Of a stretch of 64,000 bases of DNA, positions 10,012 to 19,465 are shown one piece after another. The notes beneath the pieces are model-generated. The model was not told the DNA's origin, did no database searches, and worked only from the letters and a program-made list of their open reading frames with translations. Made by a program: the position numbers and the translations under genes. Every line of letters starts with the position of its first letter. Position 1 is the stretch's first letter. Origin of the DNA: a virus; IMG/VR virus record IMGVR_UViG_3300032268_001411, positions 1 to 64,000 of that record. One strand, 5' to 3'.

Positions 10012-12905
10012 TATAAGAAGTCTTTTAATTTTCCTGATAATCTTTTAGCACTGTCAATATCTTCTTTAAAAGGTACAGTTTGAGTGATTTTCATAGCTTC
10101 CCATTTGATTCCATCCGTATTTTTTGCCAATGCAGATATTTCGGTAATCGTCAAATTCAATTCACTTATTTGACCCCATTGATTTTTACCTATCAATTCT
10201 GCGTATTTGAATTTTAAATTTTTCCCAGTTGAAATGTTTTTCTCATCCAAATTCAATACACCTACTTGAATTTCTTGTTTAATATTTTCTATCGAAGATT
10301 CAACTTTGATTTCGTTAGCTACAATTTTATCCTTTAAATAATTATACACAAGGGGTGTCTTTTTACCAGTTTTGGTAAAGTGAAATCTAAAAACTAATCC
10401 TTTCTTACCGGAATCTGAAAGTATTCCCAAGAAATACATAATCATATGATTTACCTCACCAGCATTTTCCTTAAACTTAATTCTAATAAGTTCGTTATCG
10501 AAAATTCCACCATTAGCAAAATCTTTTAATTCTATTCTTGATCCCCTCTTTAGACTTCCACTCCAAAGTTCGAATGAAACCGTATCCTTTTCCCCTTTTT
10601 CGCTGTTATTCGTATTAAGAAATGATGATCTGTCTGCTTCACTTGCTGTCTCCTTATCTATATCTACAGCATCTGCTCCTCCAAAATATTCTTTAATAAT
10701 CTTCTTTCGTTGTTTTCTGAAATCGCCCTCACCGGCTAATAAGTCATTCATAAAATCTAATAGTGATCTACCAGCTCTTATCTTCTTGATTATTTCATCG
10801 CCTCCTTCAGCACCGTAACCTCTATCAGAATCTCTACCTTTAGTTTCACCAGAACCAAATTGACCTACACCTGGTGGCAAGAATCTTGCATTTGCTAATA
10901 TTTTTCTATATTTTGGTTTCTCTAACAGTCCCATTATTCCGTCTTGCCATTTATCAAATACAGCTATTGCTGCCCAAGGTCCTGGACCAGGAGTTTTATC
11001 AGCACCCCAATCCGGTACATTACTAGCACCCCCTATATAAGTATATTCTCTAAATGTCTTCAATGAAATCCTTCCTTCTGGTCTTCCAGAAGGTATGTAG
11101 TCTGTTGCATACATCCTATATGCTTTACCAAAAAGATTTACTATACGAATTATTCTATCTCTTGCCCCGGTACTACCTATTGGAAAAACATCTTCTACTT
11201 TTTCATCCACACTATCTTTTAATTCATTAATTTCTTTTACATCAACTTTCCATTCTTTTTCCTCACCCTCTTCAAAGTATTCATACCATAACTCTAATAT
11301 TTCATTTTCTACATCATCAGTATCCGCTTCTTCAAATAACCTGAATCTACGATAATCAAGAACTTTAGAATAATTTTCTTTCTTTTGACCTTCTTTATCT
11401 TTTTCTACAACTTTTTCTTTTTTAGGTAAATTAGGATAGATTTCTTTTAATTGACTATAGGACTCAATGATTTTTTTGATGGATTTCCCAGCTTCACCGA
11501 ATGTATTTACCAAACCTAAATCTTCTTTTAGACCTACCATTACTCTCAAAAGTAATGAAATATTTTTTGGTACTTCGCTATATCTACTTGAGATAGCTCC
11601 GTATTTTTCTTTTATTAGTGCTTCAAATGGTAGGGGCTTACCAACATTTTCACTATTTTGAACAATTTGTTTACCTATTGCGATTTGAACATTTTTATTT
11701 AGTTTTTCTCCTTCTTTTGACATATCAATCAATTCTTGAAGTAACTTTACTAAATTCGGCAAATTCACAGTTTTTGCTGCATTCAATATTTTCCTCCAAG
11801 ATGCTTTTGAATGAATCTCTGTCAATCTTATCACTTCCACATTCTCATAAATCGGGAGTGATTCGTTTTCAAAATAGAAACTCTCCTTTTTGGATAAATT
11901 TTTTGTATATACTGATTTTTGGGGAGAAGCAGATGTGTAATTATCATTCCGATCTTTAAAGGCAACAAATGTACTATCTTTACCTATTTGATTCCCTTTG
12001 ATATCATCTTTAGTTAACCATTTTTTATCCAGACCAGCAGATATAACATTGGTTGTTGAGATTGCTAAGGTAGGGAGTTTTTTACCATTTTTACTGGTAT
12101 GAATGTATTCTTTACCAGGTTGGATATTATCTTTTTTTGTTTGGGTATCACCCTCTATCAAGACTCTTTTATTCTGAATTATAGCATTAATAGATATAAG
12201 TGATTTAAAAATTTGAGTTACTTGCCAGAAAAAATTAAGTTCAGGATTCTTCTTTAAATCACCACCACTCATCTTTGATGGGTCTATATTTGAACTTTCA
12301 CCATCACCTCCCTCACTATCTCCTCCTTCACTATCTCCCTCTTCATCTTCCCCTCCTTCTTCCTCTTCACCCTCCTTTGGTTCAAATTCAACTTCCTTTA
12401 GAGCATCTCTAAATGCAATCAATTTTTTTAGGAGCTCGTCCTTTTCTGGTAAATATTCTTCTTTGATTTGTTCGACAGATTTGATACAATCGTTCAATAA
12501 CCCATCTTCATCATCTTTACCATCTCCTATTAAAGTTGTACACTTTTCATTAGTGCTAGCGTCACTTGATACAACGTTGAAAACTTCTGTTAGAAGACTG
12601 ATTACTTTTAATTTTTCAATTTTTCTCTTATTGTTTTCCCCCTCGATTACCAAATCACCAATTAATTGATTAAGTTCATTTTCCACTTGAGATACTACAC
12701 TATTAATTCGTAAACTTTTTGCATAAATCTTAGACTTTCTAATAAAAGAGTTTATAAGCCTACCCAACAAAGATCCACCCCAAGTGATTTGATTTTCTAA
12801 CGTTTCTCTTACTAATTGAGAACCACTATAATATTCTTGTATATTAGAGCTTTCTAACTTTATTTCTTTGTTTAGAAAATCATTTCTATTTTTTAAATAT
12901 CTCAT
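10011..12905 (-). CDS. Large unknown protein with capsid-targeting-like leader
   Basis: 964 residues, not recognised. The N-terminus MRYLKNRNDFLN...LESS fits the leader motif shared by many proteins here. A low-complexity Glu/Gly/Ser stretch lies around residues 175-215. The middle is helical and Lys-rich; residues around 620-730 contain Gly/Pro-rich loops (PPGVGQFGSGETKGR) followed by YGAEGGDE. The C-terminal 200 residues look like alternating beta-strands (RIELKDFANGGIFDNELIRI, then MIMYFLGIL). It has no signal peptide or membrane segment. It sits upstream of, and coupled to, the coiled-coil leader protein. A packaged or virion protein is the best guess; ADP-ribosyltransferase-type motifs as in T4 Alt were looked for and not seen. 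Confidence 0.6.
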   Translation of the reverse strand: MRYLKNRNDFLNKEIKLESSNIQEYYSGSQLVRETLENQITWGGSLLGRLINSFIRKSKIYAKSLRINSVVSQVENELNQLIGDLVIEGENNKRKIEKLKVISLLTEVFNVVSSDASTNEKCTTLIGDGKDDEDGLLNDCIKSVEQIKEEYLPEKDELLKKLIAFRDALKEVEFEPKEGEEEEGGEDEEGDSEGGDSEGGDGESSNIDPSKMSGGDLKKNPELNFFWQVTQIFKSLISINAIIQNKRVLIEGDTQTKKDNIQPGKEYIHTSKNGKKLPTLAISTTNVISAGLDKKWLTKDDIKGNQIGKDSTFVAFKDRNDNYTSASPQKSVYTKNLSKKESFYFENESLPIYENVEVIRLTEIHSKASWRKILNAAKTVNLPNLVKLLQELIDMSKEGEKLNKNVQIAIGKQIVQNSENVGKPLPFEALIKEKYGAISSRYSEVPKNISLLLRVMVGLKEDLGLVNTFGEAGKSIKKIIESYSQLKEIYPNLPKKEKVVEKDKEGQKKENYSKVLDYRRFRLFEEADTDDVENEILELWYEYFEEGEEKEWKVDVKEINELKDSVDEKVEDVFPIGSTGARDRIIRIVNLFGKAYRMYATDYIPSGRPEGRISLKTFREYTYIGGASNVPDWGADKTPGPGPWAAIAVFDKWQDGIMGLLEKPKYRKILANARFLPPGVGQFGSGETKGRDSDRGYGAEGGDEIIKKIRAGRSLLDFMNDLLAGEGDFRKQRKKIIKEYFGGADAVDIDKETASEADRSSFLNTNNSEKGEKDTVSFELWSGSLKRGSRIELKDFANGGIFDNELIRIKFKENAGEVNHMIMYFLGILSDSGKKGLVFRFHFTKTGKKTPLVYNYLKDKIVANEIKVESSIENIKQEIQVGVLNLDEKNISTGKNLKFKYAELIGKNQWGQISELNLTITEISALAKNTDGIKWEAMKITQTVPFKEDIDSAKRLSGKLKDFL

Positions 12906-13110
12906 TAATTTTTTGATTAAATTTTTAGTATATATTATTTTTGATTTCTTTAAAAAATAAAAATTTTGATTTAATTGAATAATTTCAGTTCAAACACATA
13001 TTTTTTATTTTTAATTTTGAATTCCGGTAAATTTTGAAAATTTTCTAATATTAGTTTTTTAATCCCAAATTATCTTGATATATAAGATTATAATATTAAA
13101 CTTTAGTGAT

Positions 13111-13395
13111 ATGAGATTCTCAGAGCTTATTTACAATGACGAAAAAATTTATAGTGACTATAAAATCAATAGAATCCTCGAGAAGGAAAAGATGCAATGG
13201 TTAATCGATTCAGAAATCGAGTGTGCAAAAATCGAAATCAAAAACAAAACTCTGGTATGGCATGATGGTTACTTTTTCGGTGACTGGTATTATGGTATTT
13301 TCAAGAGTGGAGAATTTCACGGCAATTTTGAAAATGGAATCTTAGAAGGCGGTAATTTTTATGGAAATTTTGTTAGTGGAATAAAATTGATTTAG
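13111..13395 (+). CDS. Small protein with MORN-like Gly-aromatic repeats
   Basis: 94 residues from ATG 13111; the frame is open further upstream, but this start gives MRFSELIYND, similar in style to the leader family. The C-terminal half has short repeats of the form G-aromatic-x-G (GYFFGDWYYGIF, GEFHGNFENG, GNFYGNFVSG), reminiscent of MORN repeats, which form beta-hairpins. The function is unknown. It lies in front of another small unknown gene on the same strand. Confidence 0.55.
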   Translation: MRFSELIYNDEKIYSDYKINRILEKEKMQWLIDSEIECAKIEIKNKTLVWHDGYFFGDWYYGIFKSGEFHGNFENGILEGGNFYGNFVSGIKLI

Positions 13396-13418
13396 ATATA
13401 AAAAACAATTTTCATCCT

Positions 13419-13874
13419 ATGAAAAGGAAAAACCAGTTCAGAGAGAGTAGTATAAAGCTACAAAACAATCCAAAAGATTTTAAAATTACCAAAATGAACT
13501 CTCAAGAAACTTTATTCGAATTTGGTGAAGTAATCACAAGTGATTTAGCCGAAGCAATTTCAATAATGCTAAGAGAACCTGATATGGCAAATGATAAAAT
13601 TTGGAAAAATATTATTACAGAAAATATTGAACAGGTAGAACCCAGAAGAGCTCTATATTGGTTGACTGGAGGTGACTTAGAATGGACAACACTCAAAAAC
13701 TTCAATAAAAATTGGATAGAATGTGAGTGGGACTTTCAAGAAGAATTTGGATTCACTATCATAGAAATATTAAAAAAATCTAAAACTTATGATGATGTAA
13801 GAAGAGGATTTACAAAAAAATTAAATTTACCAATTCTATACGAATTTGCACTAAGAAAAAACTTTGTAAGATAA
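13419..13874 (+). CDS. Hypothetical protein
   Basis: 151 residues, no recognised family. The start MKRKNQFRESS is loosely like the leader motif; an internal Met (MNSQETLFEF) is an alternative start. The remainder is helical with several Trp residues (RALYWLTGGDLEWTTL, NWIECEWDFQ). It is 23 bases downstream of the MORN-like gene and followed by a terminator, so the two probably form a small operon. Confidence 0.5.
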   Translation: MKRKNQFRESSIKLQNNPKDFKITKMNSQETLFEFGEVITSDLAEAISIMLREPDMANDKIWKNIITENIEQVEPRRALYWLTGGDLEWTTLKNFNKNWIECEWDFQEEFGFTIIEILKKSKTYDDVRRGFTKKLNLPILYEFALRKNFVR

Positions 13875-13879
13875 AATTA

Positions 13880-13909
13880 AAACCCACCAAAAAATATGGT
13901 GGGTTTTTT
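13880..13909 (+). terminator. Rho-independent terminator
   Basis: Stem AAACCCACC / GGTGGGTTT with T-run, directly after the gene ending at 13874. Confidence 0.85.
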
Positions 13910-13918
13910 AATATATAG
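13908..13918 (+). promoter_or_regulatory. TTAATATATAG promoter-like element, 5 bases before ATG
   Basis: The element ends only 5 bases before ATG 13924. If it is a -10-type element, the transcript would start at or near the start codon (leaderless mRNA). Confidence 0.4.
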
Positions 13919-13923
13919 AAAAT

Positions 13924-14793
13924 ATGGAAGCACATTTTTTTGACATCGATACCCTAGTTAAAGTAGAAGGCAATGCATGGATTGTAGATAAACGTAATCC
14001 GAAAGTACCAATTATGAAGATTTCCAAGTCTGATTTACATCTTTTGGAAAATGGTATTTATAAAAAACAAGGAAATAAAATAGAATTTAACGGTAGAACC
14101 TTTTGGTTACCAACCGATTTATATAATCAAATCAAAATTAAAGCTAAATTATTCAAAACAGATTTAGCTAATTTAGCAATCTCTTTACAGGAATTTTATA
14201 ATAAATCAGTTGTAGAAGAACTGAAATTTGAATTCAATTTAGAAACTTTATTGACTCTTAAAAATACACAACCTGAAATTTTCATAATCTGCTCAAAGCA
14301 AACTAAAAAAAACTACCAGGTAATTGTAGAAAAATTAAAGGAGGAACTATTAAAGAGCGGTATGAAAGTAAAATCTTTCTACTATATCAGTGATACATTC
14401 TATAACATTGACGATGACACTATTAGATTCAAAAAATTGAGACTTTTTCTACAACATTTAGTGGGTTTCAAAACTTCTGGACAATCCTTCTCAACAGAAG
14501 AAATTACACAATATAATAAACTATATTATTATGACGAACAGATTGACACACTTCAATTAGAAATGGAAGTAAATCCAATGCTTAATTTACTTTATTCAAA
14601 TACCAGAAATGGTATAAAGGATTTAATAAAGGAAAATATTAAAGAGCTAGAACCAGTAATAATAATTAATAAAATTAACGATAACATTTATAATAGATTA
14701 GAAACCACAAAAGTTATTTTAGAACTATCAAGTTTTATTGAGAAATTTGAAGGTTACTCAATTACAAATAAAATTAAAAATAAATTGTTTTAG
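13924..14793 (+). CDS. Hypothetical protein
   Basis: 289 residues, no recognised family. The N-terminal 60 residues look like a small beta-domain (FFDIDTLVKVEGNAWIVDKR, then IEFNGRTFWLP). The middle has a Rossmann-like strand-helix pattern (EIFIICSKQTKKNYQVIVEK), and the C-terminal half is helical with a di-isoleucine strand (EPVIIINKIND). It converges on the gene ending at 14790 with a 4-base overlap. There is no signal or membrane segment. Proximity to terminase genes hints at a head or packaging role, but nothing in the sequence shows it. Confidence 0.5.
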   Translation: MEAHFFDIDTLVKVEGNAWIVDKRNPKVPIMKISKSDLHLLENGIYKKQGNKIEFNGRTFWLPTDLYNQIKIKAKLFKTDLANLAISLQEFYNKSVVEELKFEFNLETLLTLKNTQPEIFIICSKQTKKNYQVIVEKLKEELLKSGMKVKSFYYISDTFYNIDDDTIRFKKLRLFLQHLVGFKTSGQSFSTEEITQYNKLYYYDEQIDTLQLEMEVNPMLNLLYSNTRNGIKDLIKENIKELEPVIIINKINDNIYNRLETTKVILELSSFIEKFEGYSITNKIKNKLF

Positions 14794-15407
14794 TCCTTAT
14801 TCTTCAAATAGGTATCGATCATATTATTAAGACTACGACTATCAAAAATTTGACCATCCTTTTTATCTTCAGTTTCCTCAGTTTGAGTATTTTTGACTTC
14901 GTTTGATTCCGCTATCTCATTCATACCAAAATCTCTTCTCATATCTTTATAGAATTTTTCTAAATCAGTTCTTTGATTTTGTGAGAATTTAATATTTTCA
15001 CGAATTTGTGATATCGATTGATTTACTACTTCGTGCATTCTCGCAGAACTATCACCATTATCTACCTGTCTTAACTGAGTTAAAAAGTTTTTACGAGTCA
15101 TTTTTTGTAAGAATATTGTGTCAGCATAAACTTGCGCATCCTCTTTCATCTTATTCTGTATGTAAGGATGTTTTATTACACCCGGGTTATCACCCAGATA
15201 TAAATCCACTAGAGACTCCAAAACTTCACCCGCTTGTGTTTTAGAATCCTCAATATCAGCATCATAATCATAGATTTGAATCTCACCTAAATCAGGTAAA
15301 TCCTCTCTTTTAGCTAAATATTTAGATACATCCAAGTCTTTATTTTCTTCCTGAATTCTGTTAAACTCAGATTGTAAGTCGTTTATTTTCTCTTCCTTTT
15401 TATTCAT
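14790..15407 (-). CDS. Hypothetical helical protein next to terminase (possible small terminase)
   Basis: 205 residues from ATG 15407 (MNKKEEKINDLQ). It is helical and charged, with an acidic, Thr-rich segment near residue 180. The gene is divergent from the large terminase N-terminal gene with only 52 bases between starts. A small terminase subunit is often adjacent to the large one and is a helical oligomer of about this size, so TerS is a reasonable but weak guess. No helix-turn-helix is clearly visible. The middle carries a region (DLYLGDNPGVIKHPYIQNKM) that looks ordered and conserved. Confidence 0.45.
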   Translation of the reverse strand: MNKKEEKINDLQSEFNRIQEENKDLDVSKYLAKREDLPDLGEIQIYDYDADIEDSKTQAGEVLESLVDLYLGDNPGVIKHPYIQNKMKEDAQVYADTIFLQKMTRKNFLTQLRQVDNGDSSARMHEVVNQSISQIRENIKFSQNQRTDLEKFYKDMRRDFGMNEIAESNEVKNTQTEETEDKKDGQIFDSRSLNNMIDTYLKNKD

Positions 15408-15459
15408 ATCTGTAAGAAAATTGAAATTTCTTATATATATCAAAAAAATAAGGTTTTAT

Positions 15460-15984
15460 ATGGCAAAAGTTGCTCAAAAACAAGAAGAAGAAAGAAAAAT
15501 AATTTTTGATACTCAATTAGTCGAAGAAGTGACTAATAAGATTAACGATGGTGTGATTGTTAAAAGATTTCAAAATCCATGGTTTCAAAATGAAATCGGG
15601 GTTAGAAGATCAGGTATAACATTTAGATTAAGCGAAGATGAAATTCAAGAGTATATAAAATGTAAATTAGATATTAAATATTTTGCTGAAAAATATTGTA
15701 GAGTCAAAACCGAAGATGGATCTGTTAGTAATATAAAACTAAGAGACTACCAAAAAGGAATATTAGATTTATATACAAAAAACAGATTTTCAATACTATG
15801 CGCAAGCCGGCAAGTGGGTAAATGCTTTAATTTCAACACTTTGTGTAAAATGGAAGATGGTAAATTAGAAAGAATTGGTAAAATATATTATGATTTATTG
15901 AGAAAAGAAAGAAAATTAACGATTCTCGAAAAAATTAAAATATTTTTGTACAATTCCCTTTTCTCATTAGGCAGGAAGCCATAA
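15460..15984 (+). CDS. terL: Terminase large subunit N-terminal part fused to N-terminal half of a split intein
   Basis: 174 residues from ATG 15460. Residues 1-121 are the start of a phage large terminase: an adenine-binding-type region (LRDYQKGILDLY) and the Walker A beginning SRQVGK. Directly after the Walker A lysine, at residue 122, the sequence changes to CFNFNTLCKMEDGKLERIGK, an intein block A with the required Cys1. The intein part is 53 residues and ends in a basic, hydrophobic helix before a stop at 15982. The remaining intein and the rest of terminase are at 17108-19351, beyond an endonuclease gene. Protein trans-splicing would rebuild SRQVGK-TINAA, the complete P-loop. Only block A is in this half, an atypical split resembling AceL-TerL. 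Confidence 0.85.
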   Translation: MAKVAQKQEEERKIIFDTQLVEEVTNKINDGVIVKRFQNPWFQNEIGVRRSGITFRLSEDEIQEYIKCKLDIKYFAEKYCRVKTEDGSVSNIKLRDYQKGILDLYTKNRFSILCASRQVGKCFNFNTLCKMEDGKLERIGKIYYDLLRKERKLTILEKIKIFLYNSLFSLGRKP

Positions 15985-15988
15985 AATT

Positions 15989-15999
15989 TTAATATATAA
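15989..15999 (+). promoter_or_regulatory. TTAATATATAA promoter-like element before intein-associated endonuclease
   Basis: AT element lying between the N-intein stop (15984) and the endonuclease ATG (16013). It suggests the endonuclease has its own transcription start. Confidence 0.35.
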
Positions 16000-16012
16000 A
16001 AATAAAATTTTT

Positions 16013-17029
16013 ATGGAAAAAATTCTAATTGAAGATAATGATGATTTGGTGACTTGTAGAATTTGTGGTGGTCGACATAAAAGATTGTACGGTAAACATT
16101 TTACTGTTAATCACAAAATCACTTCTAAACAGTATAAAGAAATGTTTCCTGGTGCTCCAATTATGTGTAAAAATGATATGAAAAAAACTACTTTGAATTC
16201 AGGTAAGCACATGAAAGAGGATAGATACAAACAAATGTTCCGTGAGAAGGTATTGGGTGAGAAAAATCCAAATCATAGAAGCAGAACAACAGAACAGGAA
16301 AGAAAGTCGAGAAGTCCATTTTCAAAACAGTTTATTGGATATTTTGATATTGAGAATAAAGAGGATCACATTAGTAAATTTGTTAAAGAAAGTTTAAAAG
16401 ATAGAATAACTTCAACACAAAAAGAATATTACATCAAGAAGGGTTTTAGTGAGGAAGATGCAACTAAGCTATTATCCGATAGACAAAAAACATTCAGTCT
16501 CGAAAAGTGTATTGAAAAGTATGGTGAGGAACAAGGTCATAAAAGATGGTCAGAAAGACAAAGTAAATGGCAAAAAAATCTATTGGAAAATGGAAATTTA
16601 AAATGTGGATACTCGAGTATAAGTCAAGAATTATTTTATGAAATAATTACCTATTATAAAAATAAATCTGATTTAATGGAAGTTTACTTTGCTACCAAGA
16701 ATAAAGAATATTTTATCAATACATCTGATTCTTTTTTTTCTTATGATTTCGTTGACATAAATAGGAAGAAGATTATAGAATATAATGGTGATAATTATCA
16801 TGCAAATCCGAATAGATTTTCTGAGAATGATTATCCACACCCGTTTAATAAAAAACTTGGTTTTTCCTCCAAAGAAATTTGGAACAGAGATAATCAAAAA
16901 AAATTGGTTGCTGAATCGAAGGGTTTTGAAATTTTGGTGATTTGGGATAGTGAATTTAAAAAAAATAAAAGTGAAATAATACACAAATGCTTACATTTCT
17001 TGGAAATAGAGACTATTGAAAATATTTGA
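16013..17029 (+). CDS. Free-standing homing endonuclease inside the fractured terminase gene
   Basis: 338 residues. The N-terminus has a zinc-finger-like pattern (CRICGGRHKRLYGKHFTVNH) followed by ITSKQYKEMFPGAP, as in MucR-type fingers. The central part is helical (KYGEEQGHKRWSERQSKWQ). The C-terminal part is a Vsr-like PD-(D/E)XK core: FVDINRKKIIEYNGDNYH, then NRDNQKKLVAESKGFEILVIW. It lies between genes for the two halves of a split intein, the arrangement described as fractured genes with a Vsr-like endonuclease family. Its likely job is to cut intein-less terL alleles so that the whole insert is copied in. It differs from the four larger endonucleases of the window and lacks their repeats and GNAT-like domain. 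Confidence 0.8.
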   Translation: MEKILIEDNDDLVTCRICGGRHKRLYGKHFTVNHKITSKQYKEMFPGAPIMCKNDMKKTTLNSGKHMKEDRYKQMFREKVLGEKNPNHRSRTTEQERKSRSPFSKQFIGYFDIENKEDHISKFVKESLKDRITSTQKEYYIKKGFSEEDATKLLSDRQKTFSLEKCIEKYGEEQGHKRWSERQSKWQKNLLENGNLKCGYSSISQELFYEIITYYKNKSDLMEVYFATKNKEYFINTSDSFFSYDFVDINRKKIIEYNGDNYHANPNRFSENDYPHPFNKKLGFSSKEIWNRDNQKKLVAESKGFEILVIWDSEFKKNKSEIIHKCLHFLEIETIENI

Positions 17030-17107
17030 AATTAAGCAATATTTAATGAAAATGAATACTTCCTTTATAAAAGAGATAAGTAATTTAAAAAAAATAATCT
17101 ACTCACA

Positions 17108-19351
17108 GTGAAAGAATTTATAAGACGTATATTAATAAAATTTATTTACTTTCTGATTGAAATCATAGAAAAAATTGAGTTTAGAGAGAGAGATTTGGAC
17201 GAAGAAGATGTTTCGAAAAAAATTCTAAATACAATATCCAATTTGAATTTTAAGGTCCTGTCTGATAGTGGATTTGTGGATTGTACTGATATTCATATTA
17301 CGCAACCTTATAGAGTTTATTTTGTTAGTCTTGAGAATGGTTATTTTTTAGAGGCAGCGGATAATCATATTTTATTTGACAAAGATTTTGAAGAAATTTT
17401 TGTCAAAGATTTGAAAATAGGCGATTTTGTTCATACCGATTGTGGGTTGATAGCTGTTAAGACTGTGAAGAGGATGAATAGAAAACAATCCATGTTTGAC
17501 CTGAGTATCGATCATCCGGAACACAGATTTTTCACAAATGGTATATTGAGTCACAATACAATCAATGCTGCCATTACTATGTTACACTTCATTACATTCA
17601 ATAATGATAAGAATATTATGATTGTAGCGAATATCAGGGGTACTACAATTGAAATTATTGATAAAATAAAAAATATTTATGTTCAATTACCATTTTTTCT
17701 AAAATCCGGTATTAAAAATTGGAATCAACAATCTATCATTTTTGAAAATGGATGTCGAATAAAATCTTCAGCAAGAAGTAAAACTCCAGCAATCGGTTTT
17801 ACCATTGACTTTCTTTACCTTGATGAATTTGCACATATTCCATCTAATATTATTGAGCCTTATTATACTGCTGCCTTTCCAACCGTATCTGCAATTGAAA
17901 ATTCAAAGATTATTATCACTTCAACACCAAATGGAATGAATTTATTCTATAAGTTATTGACTAATGCTGAGAGACCTGAGGGTGATCCTTTGAAGAATAA
18001 CTATAAGGCAATGAGGGTTTATTGGTACCAAGTCCCGGGTAGATTTGTTACATATTTTAGATTAAATAATCATAGACTTTATGAAAACGGATTGACAAAA
18101 GAAGAAGTTTTTAATCAAGTTATTGAAGAATTTTCTGAAATTACCAAGGTTGAAATGAAATTCATACCAGATTTAACAAAGGATGTTATTTACATTTATA
18201 ATAATGAAAATTGCTCGGATATAGATGTTAAAAAATTTATTGTCCGAAAAGAAGATAGAGAAATTTCTATACATTCTATAGCTGAAGTTACGACTTGGAA
18301 AGAAGAAGCTATTAAAGATATTGGTGGTGAGGATGCTTTCAATCAAGAATATGGATTAAGATTTATAAACGCTACAAGATCTTTACTTAATGAGAATATT
18401 ATAGAACATCTATTAAATAATAAAAAACCTTTTATTTATAGGGACATTGAGGAGTTAGATAAAAAGTTAAAATTCTCTTATGGTGATTTGAAATGGATTG
18501 ATGACGAGGATGTCTTTTTACCTGAACAAAGAAAATCTGTAAAGGGTACAATCTCTATCGATATTTCTGAAGGGTTAGGTCAAGATTATTCGATAATTAA
18601 TATTTTCAAAATTAGGGAAAAATCAGATGATGTTATTGAATCACAGAAATTTAAGTATACACATTTAGCAGACTTTTTCTGCTTAGAACAAATTGGAATT
18701 TATAGATGTAATTACGCTTCTGTTAAACAATTAGCAGAGATTTTTTATCTTTTAGCTTTTGAATACTTTGATTATGAGAATTTCAAAGTTGTTTTAGAAT
18801 TAAATAATTATGGTAATGAATTCTTAGCACATTTACCTCACGTCTTTGAAGGAAAAAATAATTATGGTTCTAGTATATTTTTTAGGTATAAACATCGAGC
18901 AGATTCACCTGAAGAAAAAGTTGGATTAAAAGTTGGTGAGAATAAAAATATGTTAGTAAAGGATTATCAAGAAGCAATGGAAAAGAAAAATTTCATTGTT
19001 ACCAATGAAGATAATATTCGAGAAATTACGACTTTTGTTAAACATATCACTTCTGCTGGTAATATTAGATATGCTGCAGATATAGGGCACGATGATACAG
19101 TTATGTCTTTAGTAAATGCTGCTTCAGTATTTTCAAAGTTTGATTTTAGAGAAATGGTAGACGATTACGCAAACTCTATTGTAAGTAAAGAGAAGTTAAC
19201 CTACTGGAATCAAATTTTAAAACAAGTTGAATACACTGAGATCACTGATTATCAGAGTATATTGGATGTGAATAGAAAAAGAAGAATGGCAGAACAACTT
19301 AGAAATATGAATACTAAGATTCTTGGAAACAATAATTATGGTAGGTGGTAG
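17108..19351 (+). CDS. terL: C-terminal half of split intein fused to terminase large subunit C-terminal part
   Basis: 747 residues, apparently from GTG 17108 (TAA at 17081 in frame; no ATG before the coding part). Residues 1-150 are the C-intein: a hydrophobic-basic helix (FIRRILIKFIYFLIEIIEKI), beta-strands, block B (ENGYFLEAADNHILF), block F (FDLSIDHPEHRFF) and the terminal NGILSHN with penultimate His and final Asn. Thr151 is the +1 residue and continues the terminase P-loop (TINAA). Then come Walker B (FLYLDEFAHI, near 235), a coupling motif ITSTPNG, and the RNase H-like nuclease with Asp residues at SIDISEG (near 482) and DIGHDDTVM (near 658). The protein packages DNA into the prohead at the portal. 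Function requires trans-splicing with the 15460-15984 product. Confidence 0.87.
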   Translation: MKEFIRRILIKFIYFLIEIIEKIEFRERDLDEEDVSKKILNTISNLNFKVLSDSGFVDCTDIHITQPYRVYFVSLENGYFLEAADNHILFDKDFEEIFVKDLKIGDFVHTDCGLIAVKTVKRMNRKQSMFDLSIDHPEHRFFTNGILSHNTINAAITMLHFITFNNDKNIMIVANIRGTTIEIIDKIKNIYVQLPFFLKSGIKNWNQQSIIFENGCRIKSSARSKTPAIGFTIDFLYLDEFAHIPSNIIEPYYTAAFPTVSAIENSKIIITSTPNGMNLFYKLLTNAERPEGDPLKNNYKAMRVYWYQVPGRFVTYFRLNNHRLYENGLTKEEVFNQVIEEFSEITKVEMKFIPDLTKDVIYIYNNENCSDIDVKKFIVRKEDREISIHSIAEVTTWKEEAIKDIGGEDAFNQEYGLRFINATRSLLNENIIEHLLNNKKPFIYRDIEELDKKLKFSYGDLKWIDDEDVFLPEQRKSVKGTISIDISEGLGQDYSIINIFKIREKSDDVIESQKFKYTHLADFFCLEQIGIYRCNYASVKQLAEIFYLLAFEYFDYENFKVVLELNNYGNEFLAHLPHVFEGKNNYGSSIFFRYKHRADSPEEKVGLKVGENKNMLVKDYQEAMEKKNFIVTNEDNIREITTFVKHITSAGNIRYAADIGHDDTVMSLVNAASVFSKFDFREMVDDYANSIVSKEKLTYWNQILKQVEYTEITDYQSILDVNRKRRMAEQLRNMNTKILGNNNYGRW

Positions 19352-19376
19352 CACTTCAACAACTTTATGGAAGTAT

Positions 19377-19430
19377 AAAGGCATGAATCTACCTTCTTTT
19401 TGTTGACACAATGTGCTGATTCATGCCTTT
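19377..19430. other. 13-bp perfect inverted repeat with 28-base loop
   Basis: AAAGGCATGAATC (19377-19389) pairs perfectly with GATTCATGCCTTT (19418-19430). The loop contains TTGTTGACACAATGTGCT, which can alternatively pair with the upstream AGCACTTCAACAA at 19350-19362. It lies between convergent terL and clpS, so it may simply be a terminator, but it lacks a T-run of normal length. Confidence 0.5.
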
Positions 19431-19465
19431 ATTTGAAAAGTATTCTATTATTACTCAAGATTTTT

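Noticed and set aside
10011-12905. ADP-ribosyltransferase (T4 Alt-like) identity for the large leader protein
   Set aside because: No R-S-E type ADP-ribosyltransferase motif could be seen.
15460-19351. Terminase simply broken by a homing-gene insertion
   Set aside because: The sequences at the break are not terminase: both sides carry intein blocks ending in SHN and starting at Cys directly at the P-loop.
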